NCBI GenBank assembly: GCA_003212295.1
Contig: QCQC01000001.1
Location: forward strand, 23,989-87,988
Length of the DNA: 64,000 nucleotides
DNA from: Pelagibacteraceae bacterium AG-447-E22
GTDB taxonomy: Bacteria; Pseudomonadota; Alphaproteobacteria; Pelagibacterales; Pelagibacteraceae
Direction: 5' to 3'
Part shown: one piece after another, positions 52,470 to 62,619 of the stretch
Layout of the letters: every line of letters begins with the position of its first letter
How positions within the stretch are numbered: the first letter of the stretch is position 1
Translations under genes and position numbers: made by a program
Notes under the pieces: generated by a model
The model's input: the letters and a program-made list of their open reading frames with translations, nothing else
Databases searched by the model: none
Told to the model about the DNA's origin: nothing

Positions 52470-53516
52470 TTATTTTAATTTTCCTACTATTTCATCAAAA
52501 TTTTTTACTCCATCCTTTGATAACAATTCATTGAGCTCTTTTTTGATCAAGTTTACAATATTGGGCCCTCTAAAAACCATACCAGTATAAAGCTGGATAA
52601 AATTAGCCCCTGCTAAAAACTTTTCGTAGGCACTTTTTCCAGAGTCAACTCCACCGACTCCAATAATTTTAATTTTTCCGTTTAAAATTTTATAAAATTT
52701 ACTTATCAATTCAGTAGATTTTGATTCAATAGGTTTACCCGATAATCCACCTTTTTGATGACCTTGGATATTTTTTAAATTTTCTCTTGTTGTATCAGAA
52801 GTATTTGAAATTATTAATGCTTCGATATTGTTGCTTAATAGAACCTCTGAAATTTTTTTTATTTCTTCATTAATAATATCTGGTGAAATTTTAACTACAA
52901 TTGGTGTTTTAGAATTTAAATTTTTCTTTTCTTTATCCAGAATTCTCAATAAATCATCTAGTCTTTTTTGATCATGAAAATCTCTTAGATTTTCTGTATT
53001 TGGAGAGGATATATTCACTGTTATGTAGTCAGCCACATCATGAAAAGTTTTCAAACATTCCAAGTAATCATCTGTTTTCTCTAGTGTATCCTTATTTGGA
53101 CCAATATTTATCCCAAGTAAACCAGTTGGTTTATTTTGTCTGATTCGGCTCACAATATTTTTTGCTCCTAAATTGTTGAAACCAAGTCTATTTATCAAAG
53201 CTTCGTCCTCAACTAACCTAAAAACTCTTGGTTTAGGATTACCGTATTGTTTTAATGGTGTGACAGTTCCAACTTCGACAAAACCAAATCCCAGTCTAAA
53301 TAATGAATTATATACTTCGGCATTTTTATCAAAACCTGCTGCTATTCCAATTGGATTATCTAAATCTCTATTAAATAATTGGGTTTTAAATAATGGATTG
53401 TTTTTATCATCATCCATTATATTTGGAACAAAGTTAAATTTTAAAGATTTTATTGCTAAACTGTGAGCAGTCTCAGGATCTAACTTGAAAATTAAAGATC
53501 TTAAATTTGAAAACAT
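52470..53516 (-). CDS. pyrD: Dihydroorotate dehydrogenase (quinone)
   Basis: 'NPIGIAAGFDKNAEVYNSLFRLGFGFVEVGTVTP', 'INISSPNT'-like 'VNISSPNTENLRD'. Confidence 0.97.
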   Translation of the reverse strand: MFSNLRSLIFKLDPETAHSLAIKSLKFNFVPNIMDDDKNNPLFKTQLFNRDLDNPIGIAAGFDKNAEVYNSLFRLGFGFVEVGTVTPLKQYGNPKPRVFRLVEDEALINRLGFNNLGAKNIVSRIRQNKPTGLLGINIGPNKDTLEKTDDYLECLKTFHDVADYITVNISSPNTENLRDFHDQKRLDDLLRILDKEKKNLNSKTPIVVKISPDIINEEIKKISEVLLSNNIEALIISNTSDTTRENLKNIQGHQKGGLSGKPIESKSTELISKFYKILNGKIKIIGVGGVDSGKSAYEKFLAGANFIQLYTGMVFRGPNIVNLIKKELNELLSKDGVKNFDEIVGKLK

Positions 53517-55078
53517 TATTTAATTTTATTTAATATAAGATCTTTTGTTTCTTTAACACCAAAAAAACTTATAAAAAAACCCATTCGTGGTCCATTTTCG
53601 TCACCAAATACAACTTCATAAATCAATTTGAACCATTCCCTTAGATTTTCAGAATAGCCATTTTCTTTTCCTGTTGAATAAATCATGGTTTGTATATCTT
53701 CAGGTTTCATTTTATCATCACATTTGTCTAATGTTTCAATTAAAGCTTCTAATGCGGATTTTTCTTCTTTATTAGGTTTTTTATATTTTTTTTTAATTTT
53801 AATAACATCATTAAAATACTTTATTGCATAACCTATCAACTTATCAAAAATAGGATAATTTTTTTCTGAAATATTAGTTTTATATTTTTTTACAAATTTC
53901 CATAAAAGCTCTTTGCTATCAGCATTGCTTGTTTCAACGAGATTAAGGAGCATTGAAAATGACATAATCATTTTTTCTTTAGGTAAATCACTATTATGGA
54001 CATGCCAAAGAGGATTCATTAACAGCTGTGATTCATCTTGAGTTTTAGATTTTTCTAAAAAATCTAAATATTCATCAACTGTTTTTGAAACAATTTCTTT
54101 ATACAATTTTTTTGCTCTTTTTGGATTTTGATACATATATAAAGATAAACTTTCTGGCGATGCATATTTAAGCCATTGATCTATGGTTATTCCATTTCCT
54201 TTAGATTTAGAAATTTTTTCCCCTTTTTCATCTAGAAATAATTCATAAGCAAATCCAGATGGATTTTTTTTTCCGATTAATTTAATTATTTTTGTTGATA
54301 AAATTGCACTTTCAATAAGATCTTTACCGTACATTTCAAAATCGATATCTAGCGCGTACCATCTCATTGCCCAGTCAACCTTCCATTGAAGTTTACAGTT
54401 TCCATCAAAAATACTTTGTTCTAAGCTTTTGCCATTATTATCAAAAATTATTTTTGATTTTTCTTTATCAATTTCTTTAACAGGAATTTCTAAAACATGA
54501 CCTGTATCAGGGCAAATAGGAAGAAATGGACAATAAGTTTTTTGACGCTCTTTTCCCAAGGTTGGTAATATTATGTTCATGATTCCATCATAGTTTTCCA
54601 AAATAATTTTAAGTGATGGATTAAAAAAACCAGATTTATAAAGTTCTGTTGAGCTTTTAAAATTATATTGAAAATTAAAATCATCTAAAAAATTTTTTAG
54701 CATTTGATTGTTATGTTCACCAAAGCTATTAAATTTTCCAAAAGGATCTGGAACTTGAGTAAGTGGTTTATGTAAATTTTTTTCTAATAAATCTTTTTTA
54801 GGCACATTATCAGGAACTTTTCTCAGTCCGTCCATATCATCTGAAAAGGTAATAATTTCTGTTTTTAGATCAGTTAATTGTTTTAGGGCATTTACTATCA
54901 TAGTTGTTCTTGCGACTTCACCAAAGGTACCTATGTGTGGAAGTCCACTTGGACCATAACCAGTTTGAAGGGTAATTTTTCCTTTTTTTTCTATAAAAGA
55001 CTTTCGTTCTCTGAGCATTTTTTTTGCTTCAACAAAAGGCCAGGCACTTGTTTTATCTAAATTTTCTTTTTTAATCAT
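53516..55078 (-). CDS. lysS: Lysyl-tRNA synthetase, class I
   Basis: 'GYGPSGLPHIGTFGEVARTTMIVNAL' (HIGH-type), 'KISKSKGNGITIDQWL' (KMSKS-type). Confidence 0.93.
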   Translation of the reverse strand: MIKKENLDKTSAWPFVEAKKMLRERKSFIEKKGKITLQTGYGPSGLPHIGTFGEVARTTMIVNALKQLTDLKTEIITFSDDMDGLRKVPDNVPKKDLLEKNLHKPLTQVPDPFGKFNSFGEHNNQMLKNFLDDFNFQYNFKSSTELYKSGFFNPSLKIILENYDGIMNIILPTLGKERQKTYCPFLPICPDTGHVLEIPVKEIDKEKSKIIFDNNGKSLEQSIFDGNCKLQWKVDWAMRWYALDIDFEMYGKDLIESAILSTKIIKLIGKKNPSGFAYELFLDEKGEKISKSKGNGITIDQWLKYASPESLSLYMYQNPKRAKKLYKEIVSKTVDEYLDFLEKSKTQDESQLLMNPLWHVHNSDLPKEKMIMSFSMLLNLVETSNADSKELLWKFVKKYKTNISEKNYPIFDKLIGYAIKYFNDVIKIKKKYKKPNKEEKSALEALIETLDKCDDKMKPEDIQTMIYSTGKENGYSENLREWFKLIYEVVFGDENGPRMGFFISFFGVKETKDLILNKIK

Positions 55079-55166
55079 AAATATTTATAATAAAAACTTA
55101 AATTAATGATTAAGTTAATTCTTATAGAGTTGAAATTTATTTACCATAAAATAATGTTCTTTCAAA

Positions 55167-56606
55167 ATGCCTAATTATAAAACAGTTTTTTTTACTCTTG
55201 GAATTCTTCAAATAATCCTTGGGATTTTTATGTTCATTCCTATAGTGGCTCAATTTATCTACGATCAAGTTGATGCATCTTTTTTTGGATCTTCTTTAGT
55301 AACAATTGTATTTGGTACTTTATTTTTTTTATCAAATCTCGATCACGATAAAAAATTAAATTTACAACAAGCTTTTCTGTTAACAGCATTATCATGGTTA
55401 AGTATTGCAATATTTGGATCACTTCCTTTTATATTTTCTAATATTAATTTTACTTTCACTAATGCCTTTTTTGAGAGCATGTCGGGAATAACTACAACAG
55501 GTTCAACAATTATTTCAAATTTAGAAGAAATGCCAAAAAGTATCTTATTATGGAGAGCATTGCTTCAATGGTTGGGGGGAATTGGAATAATTATTATGGC
55601 AATCACACTAATGCCAATAATGAATGTTGGGGGAATGCAATTATTTAAAATCTCAAATAATGACTCATCAGAAAAAATTCTTCCAAAATCAAAAGAAATA
55701 GCAATTAGATTAATATTTATTTACACTGGACTAACATTGTTTTGTGCAATTTCATATAATATTTTTGGCATGGACATTTTTGATAGTATTACACACTCTA
55801 TGACAACAATAGCTACTGGTGGTTTTTCAAATTATAATCAGTCAATTGGATTCTTTAATAGTGCTTCTATTGAGATTTCTGCAATGATTTTTATAATATT
55901 GGGAAGTTTACCTTTTATTGCTTACATAAAGTTTATCGGTGGGAATAAAAAAATATTAATAAATGACATTCAAATTAGATCATTTTTAAAAATAATACTT
56001 ATAACAATAATTATATTATCAATCTATATAAGTTTTAACGAATCTATTTCATTAAATCTAAGAGCTATATTGTTTAATGTCATTTCAATATTAACAGGAA
56101 CAGGTTATGTAAATGCGCAATATGATAACTGGGGAAGTTTTGCTCTAGTGTTATTTTTAATTTTAATGTTTATAGGGGGGTGTGCTGGCTCTACAACATG
56201 TGGAATAAAAATATTTAGAGTACAAATTTTACACACTTTTATTATAAATAGCCTAAAAAAAATAATTTATCCAAAAGGAGTTTTTATTTTGAAATATGAT
56301 CGAAATCCAATTGACAACAAATTTGTTTCATCAATAATTTCTTTCATATATATGTACTTGATAATATTTTTTTTATTAGCTGTTTTACTTTCACTAACAG
56401 GTCTGGATTTTTTAACTTCTATTTCCGGGGCTGCAACCTCTATATCTAATGTTGGACCTGGGCTTGGCTCTATTATTGGACCTAATAGTAATTTTTCATC
56501 CCTTCCAGATATATCTAAATGGATACTGAGTGTTGGTATGATTTTAGGCAGGCTAGAATTATTTGCTATACTAGTTCTGTTCTTACCTTCTTTTTGGAGA
56601 AATTAA
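55167..56606 (+). CDS. trkH: TrkH family potassium uptake protein
   Basis: 'ESMSGITTTGSTIISNLEEMPKSILLWRALLQWLGGIGIIIMAI', 'MFIGGCAGSTTCGIK'. Confidence 0.95.
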   Translation: MPNYKTVFFTLGILQIILGIFMFIPIVAQFIYDQVDASFFGSSLVTIVFGTLFFLSNLDHDKKLNLQQAFLLTALSWLSIAIFGSLPFIFSNINFTFTNAFFESMSGITTTGSTIISNLEEMPKSILLWRALLQWLGGIGIIIMAITLMPIMNVGGMQLFKISNNDSSEKILPKSKEIAIRLIFIYTGLTLFCAISYNIFGMDIFDSITHSMTTIATGGFSNYNQSIGFFNSASIEISAMIFIILGSLPFIAYIKFIGGNKKILINDIQIRSFLKIILITIIILSIYISFNESISLNLRAILFNVISILTGTGYVNAQYDNWGSFALVLFLILMFIGGCAGSTTCGIKIFRVQILHTFIINSLKKIIYPKGVFILKYDRNPIDNKFVSSIISFIYMYLIIFFLLAVLLSLTGLDFLTSISGAATSISNVGPGLGSIIGPNSNFSSLPDISKWILSVGMILGRLELFAILVLFLPSFWRN

Positions 56607-56608
56607 AA

Positions 56609-57982
56609 ATGATTGAATTAAAAAAGCAATCTCTTTCAGAAACTTTTTCAATATATTTCGATAAAAGAATGTTAAAAATTTTATTATTAGGAAGCATCTC
56701 AGGTTTTCCCTGGGTTTTGATAGGAAGTAGTCTTAGTTTATGGCTTAAAGAAGATGGTTTAAGTAGGGCTACTGTCGGATGGGCGGGTCTAATATTTGCT
56801 GTTTATGCTTTTAATTATTTATGGGCACCTTTAATTGATAGAGTCCAGGTACCCTTTTTAACAAAAAAAATTGGTCACAGAAGAGGATGGATTGTTTTAA
56901 TGCAATCAATCATTTTAATCTCGCTTCTTTTATGGAGCATAATTGATCCTTCAGAAAATTTAGCACTAGTAATTTTGGTAGGTTTATTAATTGCTGTAGC
57001 CTCAGCCACACAAGATATAACTGTGGATGCTTTAAGAATAGAACAAATCGGGGAATATGAAAGCAGATCGATGGCTGCGGGTGCCGCTATGGCAGTTGTT
57101 GGATGGTGGAGCGGGTATAAATTAGGAGGTGTAATTTCACTATTTTCAGCTGAATTTTTTGAAAATTTAGGATTTCAAAATTATTGGCAATTAACTTTTT
57201 TAATTTTAGGTATTTTAATTATTTTGATGAGCATTGGACTTATGTTTGTAAATGAGGACAATCATTCAAATAGAGAGAAAAAGCAAAAAGAAAATGACAT
57301 TTTAATTTCCAAAAAATTTAAAAATTTAAATATTATTTCTAAAATGATAATTTGGACTAGTGGTACGATTGGTGGCCCTATAATAAGTTTTTTTAAAAAA
57401 AATGGCTTTCAAATTTCCTTAGGAATCCTTAGCTTTATATTCTTATTTAAAGTTGGAGAAGCCTTTCTTGGACGTATGTCAATTATTTTCTATAAAGAAA
57501 TTGGTTTTAGTAAAGCCGATATTGCAATTTACTCTAAAACTCTAGGCTGGATAACTACTGTTATTTTTACACTTCTAGGCGGTCTTTTTGTGATTAGGTC
57601 TGGCGTTTTAAAAGCAATGTTTTTAGCAGGAGTTTTAATGGCAAGCACTAATCTTTTATTTAGTCTTTTAGCGTGGAGTGAAAAATCCGAGCTTCTATTT
57701 GCACTAGCTGTAATTTTTGATGATATTGCAGCTGCATTTGCAACAGTAGCTTTTGTAGCATTCATTTCGTTATTAATTGATAGAACCTATACAGCTACAC
57801 AATATGCCCTATTAGCATCATTAGGCACTGCTGGACGAACTACTTTAGCCTCTTCATCTGGTTCGTTGGTTGATTGGCTTAATGGAGATTGGGGAACATT
57901 TTTTATCTTAACAGCATTAATGGTAATTCCGTCATTAATCATTTTATGGATTATCAAGAATAAATTGAAAATTTATGAATGA
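56609..57982 (+). CDS. MFS transporter, AmpG/PAT-like
   Basis: 12-TM pattern; 'FPWVLIGSSLSLWLKEDGLSRATVGWAGLIFAVYAFNYLWAPLIDRV', 'SATQDITVDALRIEQI'; start at ATG 56609 after trkH stop. Confidence 0.88.
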   Translation: MIELKKQSLSETFSIYFDKRMLKILLLGSISGFPWVLIGSSLSLWLKEDGLSRATVGWAGLIFAVYAFNYLWAPLIDRVQVPFLTKKIGHRRGWIVLMQSIILISLLLWSIIDPSENLALVILVGLLIAVASATQDITVDALRIEQIGEYESRSMAAGAAMAVVGWWSGYKLGGVISLFSAEFFENLGFQNYWQLTFLILGILIILMSIGLMFVNEDNHSNREKKQKENDILISKKFKNLNIISKMIIWTSGTIGGPIISFFKKNGFQISLGILSFIFLFKVGEAFLGRMSIIFYKEIGFSKADIAIYSKTLGWITTVIFTLLGGLFVIRSGVLKAMFLAGVLMASTNLLFSLLAWSEKSELLFALAVIFDDIAAAFATVAFVAFISLLIDRTYTATQYALLASLGTAGRTTLASSSGSLVDWLNGDWGTFFILTALMVIPSLIILWIIKNKLKIYE

Positions 57983-58727
57983 TAACTTCTTTAATTCTTC
58001 TTTGGTAAACATCAATTCAAAACCTTCATTAAAATCAGAAGTTTTATCTCAAATTTTATATGGAGAAAAATTTAAAATTTTAAGTAAAAAAAAAAATTGG
58101 GTAAAAATTAAGACTAGTTATGATAATTATACCGGTTACATTAAGAATGACAAATTTTATAAAAAATTCAATCCAGAACGAAAAATAAACAAGCTTAAAT
58201 CAAAAATATTTATAAAAAAAAATAATAAATTTTTACCATCGAAAAAATATTTATATTTTGCATCAGGTATTACTATTCTAAATAAATATAAAAACTTTAT
58301 TGAGTTCAGTAAAAATAAATGGATAAAAAAAAATGATACGAAAAAAATTTCTCATCAAGAAAAAGATTTTAAAAAAATCGTTAAATTATTTTTAAATAGT
58401 AAATATATGTGGGGTGGAAGAACTTGTAATGGCATTGATTGTTCTGCGCTGATACAAATTTTTTTTTACTATAATAGAATCTTTTTTCCAAGAGACTCAA
58501 AAGACCAATTAAAATTTTGTAAAAGAAAAAATAAAAAAAATTTAGATAAAGGTGATATTATTTTTTGGAGAGGTCATGTGGGCATATGTTTAAATCAGTC
58601 TAAATTTATTCATGCTTATGGGCCTAGAAAGAAAGTTGTAATCATGCCAACTAAATTAACTATTAATTTGATATATAAAACAGCGAATTTAGTTGTTAAA
58701 AAAATAAGTAATATAAAAAATTATTAA
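57975..58727 (+). CDS. NlpC/P60 family endopeptidase with SH3-like N-terminus
   Basis: 'YMWGGRTCNGIDCSALIQIFF' (catalytic Cys), 'DIIFWRGHVGICL', 'FIHAYGP'. Confidence 0.88.
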   Translation: MNDNFFNSSLVNINSKPSLKSEVLSQILYGEKFKILSKKKNWVKIKTSYDNYTGYIKNDKFYKKFNPERKINKLKSKIFIKKNNKFLPSKKYLYFASGITILNKYKNFIEFSKNKWIKKNDTKKISHQEKDFKKIVKLFLNSKYMWGGRTCNGIDCSALIQIFFYYNRIFFPRDSKDQLKFCKRKNKKNLDKGDIIFWRGHVGICLNQSKFIHAYGPRKKVVIMPTKLTINLIYKTANLVVKKISNIKNY

Positions 58728-59620
58728 TCTCTTCCAAAGTCAGGTTTATTCACATCCTGTTTTAATTTGATGATTTTGGATCTTACTTTTTTGGTTTGAA
58801 TTAATTTTTTTAAAATAGATTTATTATTTTTTGAATTAATATCTTTTTTAAAAGCATTCAAATTTTTGATAAATATATTAATAGCTTTTAATACATTTTT
58901 TTTATTATCAAAAAAAATATCTCTCCACATAATCTCATTAGACGCAGCTATTCTTGAAAAGTCTCTTAATCCACCAGCGCTGTATTTAATTAGATCATAT
59001 TTCTGTTTTTTTTCAAAATCCTGTGCTGATTTAACCAAGTTATAAGCTATTAAGTGCGGAAGGTGGCTGGTAATTGAAAAAATTTTATCATGCTTTTCAG
59101 AGTCCATTACTACTACTTTAGAGCCCATCTTTTTCCAAAAAGAATTTAAAAATTTAAGATGTTTTAAATTAGTTGATTTATCTTTAACTAAAATACACCA
59201 TTTATTCTCAAACATATCTTGCTTACCATTTTCTGGACCACTTACCTCAGATCCTGATATTGGATGGCTAGAAGTCCAAAAGATATTTTTCTTTAAACTT
59301 TTTTTTATAACTTCTCTAGATCTTAATTTTGATGACCCGATGTCAGTAATAATATGTTTCGAATTAAGTTCCTTGTTAATTTTTAAAATAATTTTTTTAT
59401 ATTCACTCATAGGAGTACAAAAAATAATCAATTGTGAATTTAAAACTGCATTGTTTATTTTTTTTACTATTATCCCAGGAAGTTTTAATCTTTTTATTTT
59501 TGATATATTTTTTTTTGATTTTTCATAAACGAAAATTTTGTTTGCAATTTTTTTTTTATGAATTCTTCTTAATAAAGAAGATCCCAACAAACCACAGCCA
59601 ATTATTAATATATTTTTCAT
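58724..59620 (-). CDS. Prephenate/arogenate dehydrogenase
   Basis: 'ILIIGCGLLGSSLLRRI', 'SSHPISGSEVSGPENG', 'ITSHLPHLIAYNLV'. Confidence 0.9.
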   Translation of the reverse strand: MKNILIIGCGLLGSSLLRRIHKKKIANKIFVYEKSKKNISKIKRLKLPGIIVKKINNAVLNSQLIIFCTPMSEYKKIILKINKELNSKHIITDIGSSKLRSREVIKKSLKKNIFWTSSHPISGSEVSGPENGKQDMFENKWCILVKDKSTNLKHLKFLNSFWKKMGSKVVVMDSEKHDKIFSITSHLPHLIAYNLVKSAQDFEKKQKYDLIKYSAGGLRDFSRIAASNEIMWRDIFFDNKKNVLKAINIFIKNLNAFKKDINSKNNKSILKKLIQTKKVRSKIIKLKQDVNKPDFGRD

Positions 59621-60702
59621 TTTTTAAATATATCTTTTACTGCACTCATAAATCTTAAATTATCTTTTTTTGAACCAATGGTTAATCGTAACATGTTTTT
59701 AATTTTATAACCATCTTCAGTTGATCTTAATATGATTCCTTTGTTTTTTAATACTTCATTAAAATATCTAGCTTTAAGTTTACATTTGTCAAAGTTTAAT
59801 AATAAAAAATTGGCAGATACTTTGCTTGAGGTAATACCATAATTGCTCAAAAAAAGTTTTAATTTTTTAGCATAAAATAGATTATGTTTGATTGATCGAG
59901 ATATAAAATTATTGTCTTTTAAAGACTCTATGGCTGCTTTTTGTGCAACTTCATTAACATTAAAAGGTGGTTTAATAATATTTAAAGCATCAATAATTTT
60001 TTTTGATCCATAGCCCCATCCTATTCTTAAAGATGAAAGACCATAAATTTTTGAAAATGTTCTTAATATAAAAACGTTTTGTTTGTTCTTAAACAATTCT
60101 AATCCTGACTTATAATCAAAATTTTTCATATATTCAGCATATGCGTCATCTACTACTAATAAGATATTTTTTCTCAATTTTTTTCTTAATTCAATCAATT
60201 CTAATTTAGTTAAGTATGTACCTGTTGGATTATTTGGATTAGCCAAAAAAACTATTTTGGTCCTATTAGTAACTTTTTTTATAATTTCTGAAACAGAAAC
60301 TTTAAAATTTTTCTCTTTTGAAAATATTACTTTACCACCTATTATTTTTGCATAAATTCTGTACATCAAAAAACTAAATTGTGGAACTATTACTTCATCT
60401 TTCGGTTTAAGCATTAATTGACAAAGCATCTGAATTACTTCATCCGATCCAGCACCACAAATTATTTTTTCCCTATCACACTTAAATTTTTTTGAAATTT
60501 CTTTTCTTAATTGTTTTGATTTTGGATCAGGGTATCTAAAAAAATCCAAATTATTTTTAGATATAATTTTCTTAACTTTTGGACTTACACCTAAGGCAGA
60601 TTCATTTGCAGATAATTTTACGACCTTTTTGATATTTCTAATCCCAGATTTACCCGGCTTATAAACCTCGATATCAAATTTTTTGAATTTAATAGTTGTC
60701 AT
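59617..60702 (-). CDS. hisC: Histidinol-phosphate aminotransferase
   Basis: 'VVKLSANESALGVSPKV', 'FLANPNNPTGTYL', 'RTFSKIYGLSSLRIGWGYG'. Confidence 0.94.
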   Translation of the reverse strand: MTTIKFKKFDIEVYKPGKSGIRNIKKVVKLSANESALGVSPKVKKIISKNNLDFFRYPDPKSKQLRKEISKKFKCDREKIICGAGSDEVIQMLCQLMLKPKDEVIVPQFSFLMYRIYAKIIGGKVIFSKEKNFKVSVSEIIKKVTNRTKIVFLANPNNPTGTYLTKLELIELRKKLRKNILLVVDDAYAEYMKNFDYKSGLELFKNKQNVFILRTFSKIYGLSSLRIGWGYGSKKIIDALNIIKPPFNVNEVAQKAAIESLKDNNFISRSIKHNLFYAKKLKLFLSNYGITSSKVSANFLLLNFDKCKLKARYFNEVLKNKGIILRSTEDGYKIKNMLRLTIGSKKDNLRFMSAVKDIFKK

Positions 60703-60779
60703 ATTTTTTTTTAAATTTTAAGCCCTTTATAATAAAAATACCAATTTTTCATACAGTATTAGTAATAATATTTTAAAAA

Positions 60780-60808
60780 TTGACATACTAAATAACTTCT
60801 TGTACAAA
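60780..60808 (+). promoter_or_regulatory. sigma70-type promoter for metX leader
   Basis: TTGACA (60780-60785) - 17 nt - TACAAA (60803-60808). Confidence 0.75.
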
Positions 60809-60811
60809 AAT

Positions 60812-60864
60812 TTGTGCGCTGATTTACCTGAATTGCGAGCGCTTTAAAAAAACCGCTAAAAAAG
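60812..60864 (+). ncRNA. SAM-II-like riboswitch aptamer in metX leader
   Basis: GUGCGCUGAUUUACCUGAAUUGCGAGCGCUUUAAAAAAACCGCUAAAAAAG; P1 GCGCU/AGCGC and conserved 'GCGCUGAUUUA..UUGC.AGCGC...GCUAAAAA' order match the SAM-II consensus from memory; gene context metX. Confidence 0.88.
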
Positions 60865-60899
60865 TTTTTTTTTGCTCAATTCAATTTTCAGCTTTTATT

Positions 60900-62018
60900 A
60901 TGAATACAAAAGAAAATATAAAAACTCTGGTAATTAAAAAACCACTTAAACTTGATTGTGGAAAAACTATTAATAATTTTCCTATTGCATATGAAACCTA
61001 CGGTTCACTAAATACAAACAAAAATAATGCTATTTTAGTGTTTCATGCATTAACTGGTGATCAATTTGTTACAGGTATAAATCCTGTGACAAAAAAAGAC
61101 GGTTGGTGGTCATTTGCAGTAGGTCCAAATAAAGCTATTGATACAAATAAATACTTTGTAATTTGCGCAAATGTTATTGGTGGATGTATGGGTTCATTTG
61201 GCCCAAGCGATGAAAATCCTGAAACAAAAAAAATTTATGGTACAGATTTTCCAGTAATAACTATTAATGATATGGTCAATGCACAAGTAAATTTATTAGA
61301 TCACTTTGGTATAAAAAAACTTTTCTCTGTAGTTGGTGGCTCAATGGGTGGTATGCAAGTTTTACAATTTGTAAGTAATTATCCTGATAAAACTAAAACA
61401 GCAATTCCAATTGCATGTACATCCAGTCATTCAGCTCAAAATATTGCTTTCAATGAACTTGGCAGACAGGCCATAGCTGCAGATCATAATTGGTTAGACG
61501 GAAAATATAGTTCCAAAAACATCGTTCCTGATAAAGGTCTAGCTGTAGCTAGAATGGCTGCACACATTACATACTTATCAAAGAAAGGTCTTCAGGAAAA
61601 ATTTGGTAGAAAACTTCAAGAGAGAGATGATCTTAAATTTGGTTTTGATGCAGACTTTCAAATTGAAAGTTACTTAAGATATCAAGGTTCAGTATTTGTA
61701 GATCGTTTTGATGCAAATAGTTATCTTTATATTACAAGAGCGATGGATTACTTTGATTTAGCTAAACAGTTCAAAGGAAATCTTTCAGATGCATTTATAA
61801 ATACAAAAGCAAAATTTTTTATAATCTCATTTACTTCAGATTGGCTTTATCCTACTCAAGAAAACAAAGATATTGTAATTGCTTTAAACTCCATTGGAGC
61901 TGATGTAGGATTTGTAGAAATTGAGTCCGATAAAGGTCATGACTCTTTTTTATTAGATGTGCCAGATTTTTTGAGTGCACTTAAACACTTTTTAGATAAA
62001 TCTTATGAGAAAAATTAA
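60900..62018 (+). CDS. metX: Homoserine O-acetyl(succinyl)transferase
   Basis: 'LVFHALTGDQ', 'VVGGSMGGMQVLQF', C-terminal catalytic 'GHDSFLLD'. Confidence 0.96.
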   Translation: MNTKENIKTLVIKKPLKLDCGKTINNFPIAYETYGSLNTNKNNAILVFHALTGDQFVTGINPVTKKDGWWSFAVGPNKAIDTNKYFVICANVIGGCMGSFGPSDENPETKKIYGTDFPVITINDMVNAQVNLLDHFGIKKLFSVVGGSMGGMQVLQFVSNYPDKTKTAIPIACTSSHSAQNIAFNELGRQAIAADHNWLDGKYSSKNIVPDKGLAVARMAAHITYLSKKGLQEKFGRKLQERDDLKFGFDADFQIESYLRYQGSVFVDRFDANSYLYITRAMDYFDLAKQFKGNLSDAFINTKAKFFIISFTSDWLYPTQENKDIVIALNSIGADVGFVEIESDKGHDSFLLDVPDFLSALKHFLDKSYEKN

Positions 62019-62021
62019 TTT

Positions 62022-62618
62022 ATGAAAAATGAATTTATAGTAATAGCAGATTTAATTGAAAAAGATAAAAAAGTCTTAGATGTAGGTTGTGCAGATGGAA
62101 CTCTCATGAAATTTTTAAAAGATAACAAAAATACAAATATAAGGGGATTAGAGATTTCAAAAGAGAAAGTACAAGAATGTATTGGTAAAGGTTTAACTGT
62201 AATTGAGGGAAATGCGGAGAAAGACTTAAAACAATTTCCAGATAAATCATTTGATTACGTTATTTTAAGTCAAACACTTCAAGCTTTTCTTAATCCTGAG
62301 TTGGTTTTGGACGAACTTTTAAGAGTAGGAAAAAAAGCAATAGTAACTATCCCTAATTTTGGATATTGGAAAGTAAGGCTTCATTTATTATTTAAGGGAA
62401 CAATGCCAATTACCAAAACTTTACCAGATGAATGGTATAACACACCTAATCTACATATGTGTACAATTAAAGATTTTTTTTATTTTGCAAAATCAAAGGA
62501 AATTAAGATATTTAAATCACTTGCCTTAAATAAACTTAATACATCATTAATAAATGATGGTAATTTAGGGGTTAAAAATTTGTTTGCAGATCTTGGTATT
62601 TTTTTGATAGAAAAATAA
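62022..62618 (+). CDS. metW: Methionine biosynthesis protein MetW
   Basis: 'VLDVGCADGTLMKFLKD', 'VTIPNFGYWKVRLHLLFKGTMPITKTLPDEWYNTPNLHMCTIKDF'. Confidence 0.95.
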   Translation: MKNEFIVIADLIEKDKKVLDVGCADGTLMKFLKDNKNTNIRGLEISKEKVQECIGKGLTVIEGNAEKDLKQFPDKSFDYVILSQTLQAFLNPELVLDELLRVGKKAIVTIPNFGYWKVRLHLLFKGTMPITKTLPDEWYNTPNLHMCTIKDFFYFAKSKEIKIFKSLALNKLNTSLINDGNLGVKNLFADLGIFLIEK

Positions 62619-62619
62619 T

